From: Algibacillus agarilyticus
GTDB lineage: Bacteria; Pseudomonadota; Gammaproteobacteria; Enterobacterales; Alteromonadaceae
Assembly: GCF_003286125.1 (NCBI RefSeq)
Contig: NZ_QMED01000004.1
Location: forward strand, 124,001-188,000
DNA: 64,000 bases
Reading direction: 5' to 3'
How positions within the stretch are numbered: the first letter of the stretch is position 1; every line of letters starts with the position of its first letter. Below are positions 18,745 through 27,624 of this stretch, piece after piece. The notes below the pieces were generated by a model. It searched no databases, had not been told where the DNA came from, and worked only from the letters and a program-made list of their open reading frames with translations. Made by a program: the position numbers and the translations under genes.

Positions 18745-20412
18745 ATGGCTCAATTTGTCTATAGCATGTCTAGAGTTGGGAAAATTGTTCCCCCTAAACG
18801 TGAAATCTTAAAAAATATCTCATTAAGTTTTTTCCCCGGTGCCAAAATTGGTGTATTAGGTCTTAATGGTTCAGGTAAATCGACGCTATTACGCATAATG
18901 GCTGGTATAGATCAAGAAATAGAGGGTGAAGCGCGCCCAATGCCGGGGCTTAAAATAGGTTATTTGCCTCAAGAACCTCAACTTGATCACAGTAAAGACG
19001 TACGCGGTAATATTGAAGAAGCCGTAGCCGAAGTCAAAAATGCGATTGCCCGTTTAGATGCCGTTTATACTGCTTATGCAGAACCAGATGCTGACTTTGA
19101 TGCACTGGCTAAAGAGCAAGGTCAATTGGAAGATATTATTCAAGCGCAAGATGGCCATAATATTGATAACGTTTTAGAACGTGCAGCCGATGCTTTGCGT
19201 TTACCACCGTGGGATGCCGATGTTTCTAAATTATCAGGGGGTGAGCGTCGTCGGGTTGCTTTATGTCGTTTATTACTTGAAAAACCAGACATGTTACTGC
19301 TTGATGAACCCACTAACCATTTAGATGCAGAGTCTGTCGCTTGGTTAGAACGTTTCTTACATGAATACCCTGGCACCGTTGTGGCAATCACGCATGACCG
19401 CTATTTCTTAGATAATGTGGCCGGTTGGATCCTTGAACTTGATAGAGGTGAAGGTATTCCATGGGAAGGTAATTATTCATCGTGGTTAGAACAAAAAGAT
19501 GTCCGCTTACAACAAGAACAGAAATCAGAACAAGCTCGTCAAAAATCGATTTCGCAAGAGCTAGAATGGGTAAAATCAAACCCGAAAGCACGCCAAGCCA
19601 AAAGTAAAGCGCGTTTAGCGCGTTTTGAAGAGTTAAATCAATCTGATTTCCAAAAACGTAATGAAACAAACGAACTTTACATTCCGCCAGGTGAACGTTT
19701 AGGTGACAAAGTGCTTGAAGTTAGTGGTTTATCTAAATCATACGATGGCCGCGTACTGATCGACAACTTGAGCTTTAGTGTCCCTAAAGGGGCAATTGTT
19801 GGCATTATTGGTCCAAATGGTACCGGTAAATCGACCTTATTCAGATTACTTTCAGGCGCTGAATCAGCGGATTCTGGCTCAATTGAATTAGGCGATAGTG
19901 TAAAATTAGCCAGCGTTGATCAGTTCAGAGATCACATGGATGACACAGCTACGGTTTATCAAGAAATTTCAGAGGGTGCCGACCTAATAAAAATCAATAA
20001 TTTTGAAATTAATGCGCGTGCATATTGCAGTCGTTTTAACTTCAAAGGGACCGATCAACAAAAAATTATTGGTGAATTATCCGGGGGTGAACGTAACCGA
20101 GTGCATTTAGCTAAGCTGTTAAAAACAGGTGGTAATATGTTATTGCTCGATGAACCAACAAATGATTTAGATGTAGAAACGTTACGCGCACTTGAAAATG
20201 CCCTACTCGATTTCCCTGGTTGTGCAATGGTTATCTCGCATGACAGATGGTTTTTAGACCGCATCGCAACTCATATCATGGATTATCGTGACGAAGGTAA
20301 TATTAACTTCTATGAAGGTAACTACACTGAATACGAAGCGTGGTTAAAAGAAACACTCGGTGAAGCCGCGGTTCTAAACCCACAGCGTATCAAGTACAAA
20401 AAAATGAGTTAA
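18745..20412 (+). CDS. ettA: Energy-dependent translational throttle protein EttA (ABC-F)
   Basis: 555 residues, the same length as E. coli EttA, and the start MAQFVYSMSRVGKIVPPKRE matches it closely. Two ABC domains: Walker A GLNGSGKST (39-47) and GPNGTGKST (about 354-362), signatures LSGGERRR (about 161) and LSGGERNR (about 443), and DEPTNHLD / DEPTNDLD Walker B. The inter-domain linker has the basic coiled region of ABC-F proteins. There are no membrane segments. EttA binds the ribosomal E site and gates the first elongation step according to the ADP/ATP ratio. Single gene followed by a terminator. Confidence 0.96.
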   Translation: MAQFVYSMSRVGKIVPPKREILKNISLSFFPGAKIGVLGLNGSGKSTLLRIMAGIDQEIEGEARPMPGLKIGYLPQEPQLDHSKDVRGNIEEAVAEVKNAIARLDAVYTAYAEPDADFDALAKEQGQLEDIIQAQDGHNIDNVLERAADALRLPPWDADVSKLSGGERRRVALCRLLLEKPDMLLLDEPTNHLDAESVAWLERFLHEYPGTVVAITHDRYFLDNVAGWILELDRGEGIPWEGNYSSWLEQKDVRLQQEQKSEQARQKSISQELEWVKSNPKARQAKSKARLARFEELNQSDFQKRNETNELYIPPGERLGDKVLEVSGLSKSYDGRVLIDNLSFSVPKGAIVGIIGPNGTGKSTLFRLLSGAESADSGSIELGDSVKLASVDQFRDHMDDTATVYQEISEGADLIKINNFEINARAYCSRFNFKGTDQQKIIGELSGGERNRVHLAKLLKTGGNMLLLDEPTNDLDVETLRALENALLDFPGCAMVISHDRWFLDRIATHIMDYRDEGNINFYEGNYTEYEAWLKETLGEAAVLNPQRIKYKKMS

Positions 20413-20424
20413 TTTTTAACGATG

Positions 20425-20457
20425 AAACATGTCGTTTATAAAGCGACATGTTTTATG
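20425..20457 (+). terminator. Rho-independent terminator of ettA
   Basis: Stem AAACATGTCG / CGACATGTTT (20425-20434 and 20444-20453) with a 9-base loop, followed by TTTAT, 12 bp after the ettA stop codon. Confidence 0.7.
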
Positions 20458-20666
20458 AGTATCTAGCTTGGGTAGATTACGTTAATTATGCACGCTGATT
20501 TATGCGTGTTTAGCTTATTTTTAACACCACAAAAATTCAAAACCTTTAGCCGTTAATTGACGAGCATAATGCTTATTGTTAAAGCCCCTTAGCAATTTTG
20601 TGTTGGTATTCTTAACTCTTTTACACTATCTTATAATAAGTGTTTCACAATATGAAAGAGTACAAA

Positions 20667-21023
20667 ATGGATGAAAGACGACGTTTTAATCGAATTGTTT
20701 TTTCTACAACGGCTAAATTACATTTGGCGGATGAAGTGTGGGATGTTGAATTAGTCGACTTATCATTAAAAGGAGCATTAGTTAAAACAATAACGCCATC
20801 TGATTTTGATCCACATCATATTTATCATATGGAATTTAAGTTACCCGACACAGATTTTACTATTTTAATGTCGGTCAATATTGCCCATCAAGAAGACGGA
20901 TACTTAGGTTTGTTATGTCATCATATTGATATAGACAGTGTGACTCACTTGAAAAGAATGATCGAATTAAATTTGGGTGACGGTGAAATGCTTAATAGAG
21001 AGTTAGCGCACTTAAGTAAATAA
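20667..21023 (+). CDS. PilZ-domain c-di-GMP-binding protein
   Basis: 118 residues from ATG 20667, chosen because AAGAG sits six bases upstream and because PilZ proteins commonly begin M-x-E-R-R-R-F. An in-frame ATG at 20652 and a GTG at 20640 have no good ribosome site. The two c-di-GMP motifs are R-R-R-F-N-R (residues 4-9) and D-L-S-L-K-G (D/N-x-S-x-x-G, about 34-39). No other domain is present, so it is a stand-alone receptor. The GGDEF-EAL protein nearby could supply its ligand, but no direct link is shown. Confidence 0.85.
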   Translation: MDERRRFNRIVFSTTAKLHLADEVWDVELVDLSLKGALVKTITPSDFDPHHIYHMEFKLPDTDFTILMSVNIAHQEDGYLGLLCHHIDIDSVTHLKRMIELNLGDGEMLNRELAHLSK

Positions 21024-21129
21024 TCGACTAAATGAAGCCTTTTTATATTTAGTTTATATATATAATAGAGAGAGAGAGGCAGTAACACTAAGCCAAATAA
21101 ATAGGATGACTTAATGTTACTTTGCCAAA

Positions 21130-21342
21130 TTATTTATCATTTATTTGTTGTTTTCGCTGCTTTTCATACTCTTCATAACTTTGCTTATTAGCCGCCTGCC
21201 GGCAGCTTTCATAGTTCACAGTAATATGCTTTAGGCATTCACGTTCATTATGTTTTTGCACATGTTGGTATAGTTGTTTATTTGAACAGGCCACAGCAAA
21301 TAAACAAAAACTAAATACCACGCACCTTTTATTTTTTAACAA
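21130..21342 (-). CDS. Small lipoprotein of unknown function
   Basis: 70 residues. The signal peptide MLKNKRCVVFSFCLFAVACS ends in lipobox AVAC (Cys 19), followed by a charged, Gln/Lys-rich tail with two further Cys (CLKH, ESC) that could form a disulfide. I do not recognise the family. AGGGAGGTTAG upstream provides a strong ribosome site, which supports real translation. Confidence 0.6.
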   Translation of the reverse strand: MLKNKRCVVFSFCLFAVACSNKQLYQHVQKHNERECLKHITVNYESCRQAANKQSYEEYEKQRKQQINDK

Positions 21343-21399
21343 GACTAACCTCCCTTTAAATAGATAATATTAAGACCTAGTAGTACGCATAAAGTTCGC

Positions 21400-21723
21400 C
21401 TAACTTGCAAGAAAGGTATCAATTAATAACGATATTTTATCCGCTAAAGCGAGCTCGAGTTCCTCTAAATTACCTTTAAAAGTATCCATGTATTTTTCAG
21501 CTTGTTCATGGGTCAACCTTTTACCACAGTAACTGTATTCCATTTCAGCTAACGTTTTATCATATCTAGGTGTAATTTTAATATGTAAAATAGCGGAGTT
21601 TAACCTTGAGACTTCTTGTTGCGCAAACAAACAAAAACGCTCTACTTTGTCGATCCCATCTGGCCCCAAAGAGCCTGGCTCAACCCTAAATAAGACCACT
21701 AATTTTTTATTAATATCTGGCAT
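21400..21723 (-). CDS. Hypothetical protein
   Basis: 107 residues, soluble and acidic, no signal peptide or membrane segment. It begins MPDINKKLVVLFRVEPGSLG, and its C-terminal half is predicted helical (NLEELELALADKISLLIDTF). No motif that I recognise. It lies between a small lipoprotein and an FG-GAP protein on the same strand, with about 60-80 bp gaps. Confidence 0.6.
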   Translation of the reverse strand: MPDINKKLVVLFRVEPGSLGPDGIDKVERFCLFAQQEVSRLNSAILHIKITPRYDKTLAEMEYSYCGKRLTHEQAEKYMDTFKGNLEELELALADKISLLIDTFLAS

Positions 21724-21805
21724 GCATTAATATCGATTAAATACGTATGTATTTATCCTAGATAATAAAAATATAAACGGCCAATATTTGTGCTAAATAT
21801 TTAGT

Positions 21806-23329
21806 TTAATTAAACATTAATATTTTTAACTTGTTCAAGTTACTCACTTTATCAAGTCGGCCATAATTAATAAAAAGGTCTATTTTTTTATCGTGATTAA
21901 GATCAGTGTAAACAATGTTATCGGCATTTTGTGGCAACGTAACCGACAACGCTTGATTATCATTTTCATAGATACGCTTTAACGAATGGCTTTTAACTTG
22001 TCCCATGGTAATTTCTAACTCGTTTTCATCATTAGACAATATTAAATCTTGAGTTTTATCTCCATTAAGATCGATGAGTTTAACGACGGGCTGACCAGTT
22101 GTGCCTTTTGTTAAACTAAAATTAATCTCAACTTCAAAAGTGTCTAGCGGCTCTGATTCAAATCGCCCATCGCTCAAGGCAAAAATTAATACATCTTGCG
22201 CTATACTGCCTGAAATAAGGGCACTCACGATCTCAGAAACACCAATATCAAATGCAGATACAATAATTTCTTTTTTATTGTCATTATTTAAATCAATAAT
22301 TTTTAAGTCAGACAATGTATCAGTAGCGCTAATAACGGTATTCGGTTTTTCTGCAAATTTAACCGCTTGACCGTTTGCCTGACCAAAGTAAAATTCATAA
22401 TCATTCGTTTTATCAAGTACACCTGAGCTTTTTGTGTAACGTACAACAATATCAATAATGCCATCACCGTTAATATCATCGATTGCGTCGATAACTCGAT
22501 ACGTCAAATTACTTTGATCTAAGCTTCGACCATCCGCTTCTCGTTTATCCCACCAGTTAAGGGCATTAAAACGTTTATTAATATTAACTTTTATTGGTGT
22601 CGTGTTGTATGAACCAGCGGGGGTTTGTAGATGTATATCGAGCGTATTTTCATTAATAGCGATCAAATCTTTCAATTCGTCTTGATTAAAATCAAGATTA
22701 AAAATAGCGGCCGTTATATAGGACAAATAGCCGTTGTTAATATTTAATTGATTTGTCGTTTGGATCGTTATTTTTTGCCAACTCTGCGGTGTGTGTCCTT
22801 GTTCACATTGACCTAACCACACATGATAAGTATCAAAATAAGGAATCGAGAAGTCTTGACAATCATCATGGTTAACATCAACCGAAAAATTGAGTAAGCC
22901 CGTAAACGCTGACTTGTTAGCACGATACATTGTTTCAAGTTGCAGTATCGGCTTAAAACTTAATGGCTGTTCAGGTTTATATACGAGCTGGTATACCTCA
23001 TTTTTAGCTAACGCATAAATATATTGCTGTTGTTTGTTTTGTGATACATCTAAAAAGAAAAAAGCATCCGGTATTTGAACGACATCGACTATTTTAAAAC
23101 GCTTATCTTGTGTAGAAAATTGAGATATCGCCAGCCATCTCACGTTGTTTTTATCAATACCGATTGAAATAATTTCACTTTCGTTTAGCCCATCTAGATT
23201 AGCGATTAAACTTGGCTGAGAAATGTTAAAAGGCAGTGTGATTTCATGTTCATGATAGGTAAGTTTGGCTAACACGTTTAAATGTATTAAACATAAAATC
23301 AAGCCTAAATTGATCCTTAATAGTGACAT
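21806..23329 (-). CDS. Secreted FG-GAP/VCBS repeat protein
   Basis: 507 residues. Signal peptide MSLLRINLGLILCLIHLNVLA. At least six calcium-binding-type loops of FG-GAP repeats are visible: DVNHDDCQD, DFNQDELKD, DINGDGIID, DLNNDNKKE, DLNGDKTQD and DLNHDKKID, spaced as blades of a beta-propeller. No enzymatic motif is seen. Probably a periplasmic or secreted propeller of unknown partner. It sits 93 bp downstream of scpA, in the place where scpB is often found. Confidence 0.75.
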   Translation of the reverse strand: MSLLRINLGLILCLIHLNVLAKLTYHEHEITLPFNISQPSLIANLDGLNESEIISIGIDKNNVRWLAISQFSTQDKRFKIVDVVQIPDAFFFLDVSQNKQQQYIYALAKNEVYQLVYKPEQPLSFKPILQLETMYRANKSAFTGLLNFSVDVNHDDCQDFSIPYFDTYHVWLGQCEQGHTPQSWQKITIQTTNQLNINNGYLSYITAAIFNLDFNQDELKDLIAINENTLDIHLQTPAGSYNTTPIKVNINKRFNALNWWDKREADGRSLDQSNLTYRVIDAIDDINGDGIIDIVVRYTKSSGVLDKTNDYEFYFGQANGQAVKFAEKPNTVISATDTLSDLKIIDLNNDNKKEIIVSAFDIGVSEIVSALISGSIAQDVLIFALSDGRFESEPLDTFEVEINFSLTKGTTGQPVVKLIDLNGDKTQDLILSNDENELEITMGQVKSHSLKRIYENDNQALSVTLPQNADNIVYTDLNHDKKIDLFINYGRLDKVSNLNKLKILMFN

Positions 23330-23422
23330 AATTTATTCCATTCGTTTTTATGTTAAGACAGGTTTTAGCGATAAGGGTTCAATTAATTTACATTTTTAAT
23401 GGTTAATTTTAAGGCATTGAGA

Positions 23423-24229
23423 TCAAGCGGCTCTGATATGAATATCGTCATCGGTGGCACTTTGTACAACTTGAATAAGCTTTTCTTTTACCAATTCTAA
23501 AATCGCTAAAAACGTAACAACAACCCCTGCTCGACCTTCTGTTAATTCAAAAAAATCACGAAAAGGCATAAACGTATTTTGCTGTAGCGTTTCTAAAATT
23601 TTAGTCATCCGTTCACGAGTCGAAAGCGCCTCAGCCGTTATTTGATGATGTTTAAAATTATCAATGCGTTTTAAAACATGACCAAATGCGGTAATTAGTT
23701 CATGTAAATCAACATCTGGAAAAATAATATCTGGTTCAATGGTTTCACTCAAAGGCACAACATCATAAAAAATATCACGATCGACCCGTGGTAACTCGTC
23801 AATACTTTCTGCGGCTAATTTAAAAACTTCATACTCTTGCAAGCGTTTAATTAATTGCGCTCTTGGATCTTCTTCTTCATCTTCTATGGTTATTTTTTTA
23901 GGCAATAATAATCGAGATTTAATTTCGGCAAGAATTGCAGCCATAACCAAATACTCTGCGGCCAGTTCTAAGTTGAGATTTTTCATGATCTCAACATACT
24001 CCATATACTGAGTAGTTATTTGATTAATCGGTAAATCAACAATATCAAATTTTTGTTTTTTAATTAAATACAGAAGTAAATCAAGCGGACCTTCAAAAGA
24101 CTCCAATATCACTTCAAGCGCCTCTGGCGGTATAAATAAATCTTCAGGTTTATTTATCGCTTCACCTTTAACATAGGCAAAAACCATTTCATGTTGAACG
24201 GGTTCAGATGCAGCTTTCAATGTTGTCAA
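23423..24229 (-). CDS. scpA: Segregation and condensation protein A
   Basis: 268 residues. The N-terminal ScpA signature FEGPLDLLLYLIKKQKFDI lies at about 45-63, followed by the AAEYLVMAAILAEIKSRLLLP helix region (about 88-108). The C-terminal winged-helix portion (FFELTEGRAGVVVTFLAILELVKEKLI) is the Smc-head-binding kleisin end. ScpA bridges Smc heads in chromosome condensation together with ScpB. It follows yciO by 7 bp and so belongs to the rnm-yciO-scpA operon. scpB is not downstream in this window. Confidence 0.92.
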   Translation of the reverse strand: MTTLKAASEPVQHEMVFAYVKGEAINKPEDLFIPPEALEVILESFEGPLDLLLYLIKKQKFDIVDLPINQITTQYMEYVEIMKNLNLELAAEYLVMAAILAEIKSRLLLPKKITIEDEEEDPRAQLIKRLQEYEVFKLAAESIDELPRVDRDIFYDVVPLSETIEPDIIFPDVDLHELITAFGHVLKRIDNFKHHQITAEALSTRERMTKILETLQQNTFMPFRDFFELTEGRAGVVVTFLAILELVKEKLIQVVQSATDDDIHIRAA

Positions 24230-24236
24230 ACCTTAA

Positions 24237-24857
24237 TTATTCAAACGGAGAAACATCGCCATTACCCACTCGAATTATTTCAATAGTATCTTCACTCATA
24301 TCAATAACCGTCGTTGGCATTTCAGTTAAATAACCGCCATCAATGATTAAATCAACCACTTTTTCTAAGCTATCTCTAATAGATTCAGGATCGCTTTCAG
24401 CATGTTCTTGATTTGGTAAAATGAGCGTTGACGACATAATAGGCTCACCTAACTCAGCCAACAAATCTAAAGCAATTTTGTTATTAGGAATACGCAAGCC
24501 AATGGTTTTTTTCTTTGGATTTTGTAGTTTTTTGGGTGCATCTTTAGTCGCTTTAAAAATAAACGTATAAGCACCTGGGGTATTATTTTTTAATGCTCTA
24601 AACGCTTGGTTTCCTACCTTGGCATAAGTCGATAACTCAGAGACATCGCTACAGACTAATGTAAAGTTATGGTCGAGATCGATGTTCCGAATGCGACAAA
24701 TTTGTTCTAAAGCTTGTTTTTTTCCTAATGCACAACCGAGTGCATAACCCGAATCTGTCGGGTAAACAACAACGCCGCCTTGTTTGATTATTTCAACCGC
24801 TTGGCGAATAAGGCGAGCTTGTGGGTTTTCGGGGTGTATATAAAAATATTGACTCAT
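24237..24857 (-). CDS. yciO: YciO/Sua5/YwlC-family protein
   Basis: 206 residues. YrdC-type fold: GGVVVYPTDSGYALGC (about 27-42), KKQALEQICRIRNI, and the basic KKTIGLRIPN (about 118-127). The length and the neighbours (RNase AM upstream, trp operon divergent) match E. coli YciO rather than TsaC/YrdC. A role in threonylcarbamoyladenosine tRNA modification has been suggested for this family but is not established for YciO. It starts 8 bp after the upstream gene. Confidence 0.9.
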   Translation of the reverse strand: MSQYFYIHPENPQARLIRQAVEIIKQGGVVVYPTDSGYALGCALGKKQALEQICRIRNIDLDHNFTLVCSDVSELSTYAKVGNQAFRALKNNTPGAYTFIFKATKDAPKKLQNPKKKTIGLRIPNNKIALDLLAELGEPIMSSTLILPNQEHAESDPESIRDSLEKVVDLIIDGGYLTEMPTTVIDMSEDTIEIIRVGNGDVSPFE

Positions 24858-24865
24858 AATTATCC

Positions 24866-25711
24866 TTAATGGTCCTTGGTAATAGACCAGTCATGCCAGA
24901 TAGGCGTTACTATATCAGGCAAATTAATATCTCTTCCTAATTCACCAAATCGACCAATATGATGAAAGTCCGATCCAGCAGATGCTTTTAAATTTGCATC
25001 AATCGCGTATTGGGCAAGTTGCTGTTTTTCATTAGGCGATTGTCTAGGCAGGCTCACTTCAATAGCTTCACCGCCTTCTTGTGCAAAATAGGCAACCAAT
25101 TTACGCACCCATTTATTCGTTAAATCATAACGAGTCGGATGCGCAAGTACAGCTTGTCCTCCTGCCTCTTTAATCCATTTTATCGCTTCGGGTATATCAA
25201 TCCAACCCGGTGATACATAAGCTTTAGCATTTTTTGCTAAATATTTTTTAAACGCTTGATCAAAAGAACTCACATGACCTTCATTAACTAAAAATTTAGC
25301 GAAGTGTACGCGACTGATGCTTTTGCCACGAGCGTAATGATTCGCCCCTGCTAAAGCGCCTTTAATGCCACAGTTTTCTAGTTTGTGAGCATATCTTTCG
25401 GCGCGATTAACTCGAGTTTGAAGTTGCTGATCTAAACGGCTTTTAAAAAGGCTGCAATTTCGGTCAACGTTAAGGCCAACAATATGAATTTCTTGGCCTT
25501 CCCAACTGGTTGAAATTTCGACACCATTAATAATTTGCAGCTTAAGTTTGTATTTGGCTTTAGCTTCGTAAGCTAAATCAAGTGCTTGTATCGAATCATG
25601 ATCCGTTATAGCTAATACATCAACTTCGAAGGTACTGGCGCGTAAAACTAACTCAGCAGGTGTAAGAGACCCATCAGAGCATGTGGTGTGACTGTGTAAA
25701 TCTATTTTCAT
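24866..25711 (-). CDS. rnm: PHP-domain 5'-3' exoribonuclease (RNase AM / YciV)
   Basis: 281 residues. PHP metal-binding motifs: MKIDLHSHTTCSDGSLTPAEL (HxH at 6-8), AITDHD (about 36-41), AVLAHPTRY (about 196) and AGSDFHHIGR (about 252-261). It is the homologue of E. coli YciV, a metal-dependent 5'-3' exonuclease that trims rRNA 5' ends and acts on 3',5'-bisphosphonucleotides. First gene of the operon with yciO and scpA and divergent from the trp operon, the same arrangement as in enterics. Confidence 0.9.
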   Translation of the reverse strand: MKIDLHSHTTCSDGSLTPAELVLRASTFEVDVLAITDHDSIQALDLAYEAKAKYKLKLQIINGVEISTSWEGQEIHIVGLNVDRNCSLFKSRLDQQLQTRVNRAERYAHKLENCGIKGALAGANHYARGKSISRVHFAKFLVNEGHVSSFDQAFKKYLAKNAKAYVSPGWIDIPEAIKWIKEAGGQAVLAHPTRYDLTNKWVRKLVAYFAQEGGEAIEVSLPRQSPNEKQQLAQYAIDANLKASAGSDFHHIGRFGELGRDINLPDIVTPIWHDWSITKDH

Positions 25712-25773
25712 GTCGCTTATTCAGAATTTTGTGGTCTTATCAATAAAAGCTATTGTAAACCTTAATTTTTAGG

Positions 25774-25802
25774 TTGACTTTAGGCCTGTAAAACGGTTTT
25801 AT
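25774..25802 (+). promoter_or_regulatory. Possible trp operon promoter
   Basis: TTGACT at 25774-25779 is a good -35 box. TTTTAT at 25797-25802 is a weak -10 with a 17-bp spacer. The position, about 55 bp upstream of the leader peptide, is reasonable. I found no clear TrpR operator. Confidence 0.35.
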
Positions 25803-25864
25803 TAACAAATAGATTTATTGCAATACAGCCACGTTTTATCAGCTTTAATAATTATAGGTAATTA

Positions 25865-25927
25865 ATGTCAATGTCTACTATTTATTATTCTAACACAGTT
25901 AATGTTTGTTGGTGGCACTCAGCGTAA
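25865..25927 (+). CDS. trpL: trp operon leader peptide TrpL
   Basis: 20 codons beginning ATGTCAATGTCT and ending NVCWWHSA-stop, with two adjacent Trp codons (TGG TGG, 25909-25914) near the end. AGGT lies seven bases upstream of the ATG as a ribosome site. The tandem Trp codons are followed by alternative hairpins and a terminator before trpE, which is the classic arrangement for translation-coupled attenuation. Confidence 0.85.
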   Translation: MSMSTIYYSNTVNVCWWHSA

Positions 25928-25988
25928 TTGCGGGAGTGTATTGTTGTAACCATTTATACATGAGCCCGCTAATTAGCGGGCTTTTTTA
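25916..25988 (+). promoter_or_regulatory. trp attenuator with alternative hairpins
   Basis: Segments 1:2 can pair as CACTC (25916-25920) with GAGTG (25934-25938). Antiterminator 2:3 can pair as GCGGG (25930-25934) with CCCGC (25965-25969). Terminator 3:4 is AGCCCGCT (25963-25970) / AGCGGGCT (25975-25982), followed by TTTTTT. Stalling at the Trp codons should favour 2:3 and read-through into trpE. Confidence 0.85.
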
Positions 25989-26084
25989 TAAATACTGCTA
26001 ATTAGAATAATAACAATTGCTTACAATTCGAGTACAATGCATCCCTCGAGTTGCGACTACAGACTAAAAAATCAGAGCGTTTAA

Positions 26085-27623
26085 ATGCAACCTAACATTT
26101 ATACATCAGAACTATCTATTGATTATACAACCGATCCATTATCGGTTTTTGAAAATTTAGCCCAAACTCGGCCGCAAGCCGTTTTATTAGAATCAGCTGA
26201 AGTTGATAGTAAAGATAATTTAAAAAGCTTATTGCTCATTGATGCAAACTTGAGAGTGGAATGTAATGGCCAACAAGTTAATATCAATTTACTCACCCAA
26301 TCAGGCCAAGTTGTATTTGATTATTTAAAAACAGAACTCAGTGAGTTCATTATTGAAAGCTCAAACGATGAATTAATTTGTGTATTCAAGCGTGCCGATG
26401 ATTTTATATCCGAAGCTGAGCGCCTTAAAAAAACAAATCCTTTTACGGTATTAAGGCTTATCCATCAGTTAGGGTTACAAAATAAAGGACATGATTTTGC
26501 AACCTTTCTTGCGGGCGTTTTTGGTTACGATTTAATCGGCATGGTTGAAGAATTACCTCAAGTTCCGACGGGTGAAAATGCATGCCCAGATTATGTTTTT
26601 TATTTGGCTCAAAGTTTATTAATAACCGATCATCAAAACAAAACATCTGAGATTATTTATAATCAATTTGGCCAAGCAGACACGAAAGCCGACGGTTATC
26701 TAGAAAGTTTAGCTGAAGAAATACAGCAAACGAGTTTAGCTAACAACGCTGTCACACCTTATTTATCACAAAGTGATGTTAAAGTTGACAAATCAGATGC
26801 TGAATTCATCCAAGATGTCATTAATCTAAAAGAACACATACGTGTTGGTAACATTTTTCAAGTTGTACCGTCTCGTACTTTTTCTTTGCCTTGTACCGAT
26901 TCACTAGCGGCTTATCGTAAATTAAAACAGCAAAATCCAAGTCCTTATATGTTTTATTTAAAGGATCAAGATTTTGTTTTATTTGGTGCCTCTCCTGAAT
27001 CATCAGTTAAATACACACACCATATCAATGAAGTTGAAGTTTATCCGATTGCGGGGACTCGTCGCCGAGGATTTAACTCGGATGGTACGTTCAATTTAGA
27101 TTTAGATAGCCGTATTGAGCAGGAATTACGCAGCGACACCAAAGAATTATCTGAGCATATGATGCTCGTCGATTTAGCTCGCAATGATATAGCCCGCGTG
27201 GCAAAACCGGGCACACGCTATGTAAGTGACCTACAAAAAGTCGATCGTTATTCTTTTGTTATGCACCTTGTATCACGTGTAAAAGGTGAATTAAAAGATG
27301 ATTTAGACCCACTACATGCCTATCAAGCTTGTTTAAACATGGGAACCTTAGTGGGTGCGCCTAAAGTCAGAGCGGCAGAGTTAGTCAGAAAAACCGAACG
27401 AAAAACACGAGGTAGTTATGGTGGCGCAGTCGGGTACTTAGCAGCTAATGGCGACATGGACACGTGTATTGTGATCCGCTCAGCATTTGTTGCCAATAAC
27501 CAAGCTCATGTACAAGCAGGTGCTGGCGTTGTGTACGATTCAGATCCGCAATCAGAAGCCGACGAAACTCGCAGTAAAGCGCAGGCCGTTATTAACGCAA
27601 TTATTGCGTCTCAGGAGAAGTAA
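26085..27623 (+). CDS. trpE: Anthranilate synthase component I
   Basis: 512 residues. The N-terminal feedback motif LLESAEVDSKDNLKSLL (about 35-51) matches the tryptophan-binding LLES...S region of enteric TrpE. Chorismate-binding core: PIAGTRRRG (about 323-331), MLVDLARNDIARV (about 361-373), GTLVGAPKVRA and GGAVGYLAANGDMDTCIVIRS. It converts chorismate and ammonia (from TrpG) to anthranilate. First structural gene of trpEGDCFBA, 97 bp after the attenuator. The operon genes are separated by at most 20 bp or overlap. Confidence 0.97.
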   Translation: MQPNIYTSELSIDYTTDPLSVFENLAQTRPQAVLLESAEVDSKDNLKSLLLIDANLRVECNGQQVNINLLTQSGQVVFDYLKTELSEFIIESSNDELICVFKRADDFISEAERLKKTNPFTVLRLIHQLGLQNKGHDFATFLAGVFGYDLIGMVEELPQVPTGENACPDYVFYLAQSLLITDHQNKTSEIIYNQFGQADTKADGYLESLAEEIQQTSLANNAVTPYLSQSDVKVDKSDAEFIQDVINLKEHIRVGNIFQVVPSRTFSLPCTDSLAAYRKLKQQNPSPYMFYLKDQDFVLFGASPESSVKYTHHINEVEVYPIAGTRRRGFNSDGTFNLDLDSRIEQELRSDTKELSEHMMLVDLARNDIARVAKPGTRYVSDLQKVDRYSFVMHLVSRVKGELKDDLDPLHAYQACLNMGTLVGAPKVRAAELVRKTERKTRGSYGGAVGYLAANGDMDTCIVIRSAFVANNQAHVQAGAGVVYDSDPQSEADETRSKAQAVINAIIASQEK

Positions 27624-27624
27624 A

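Noticed and set aside
27487-27624. Extended N-terminus of trpG overlapping trpE
   Set aside because: The ATG at 27625 has an AGGAG site and gives the normal TrpG N-terminus; the extension is an out-of-frame overlap.
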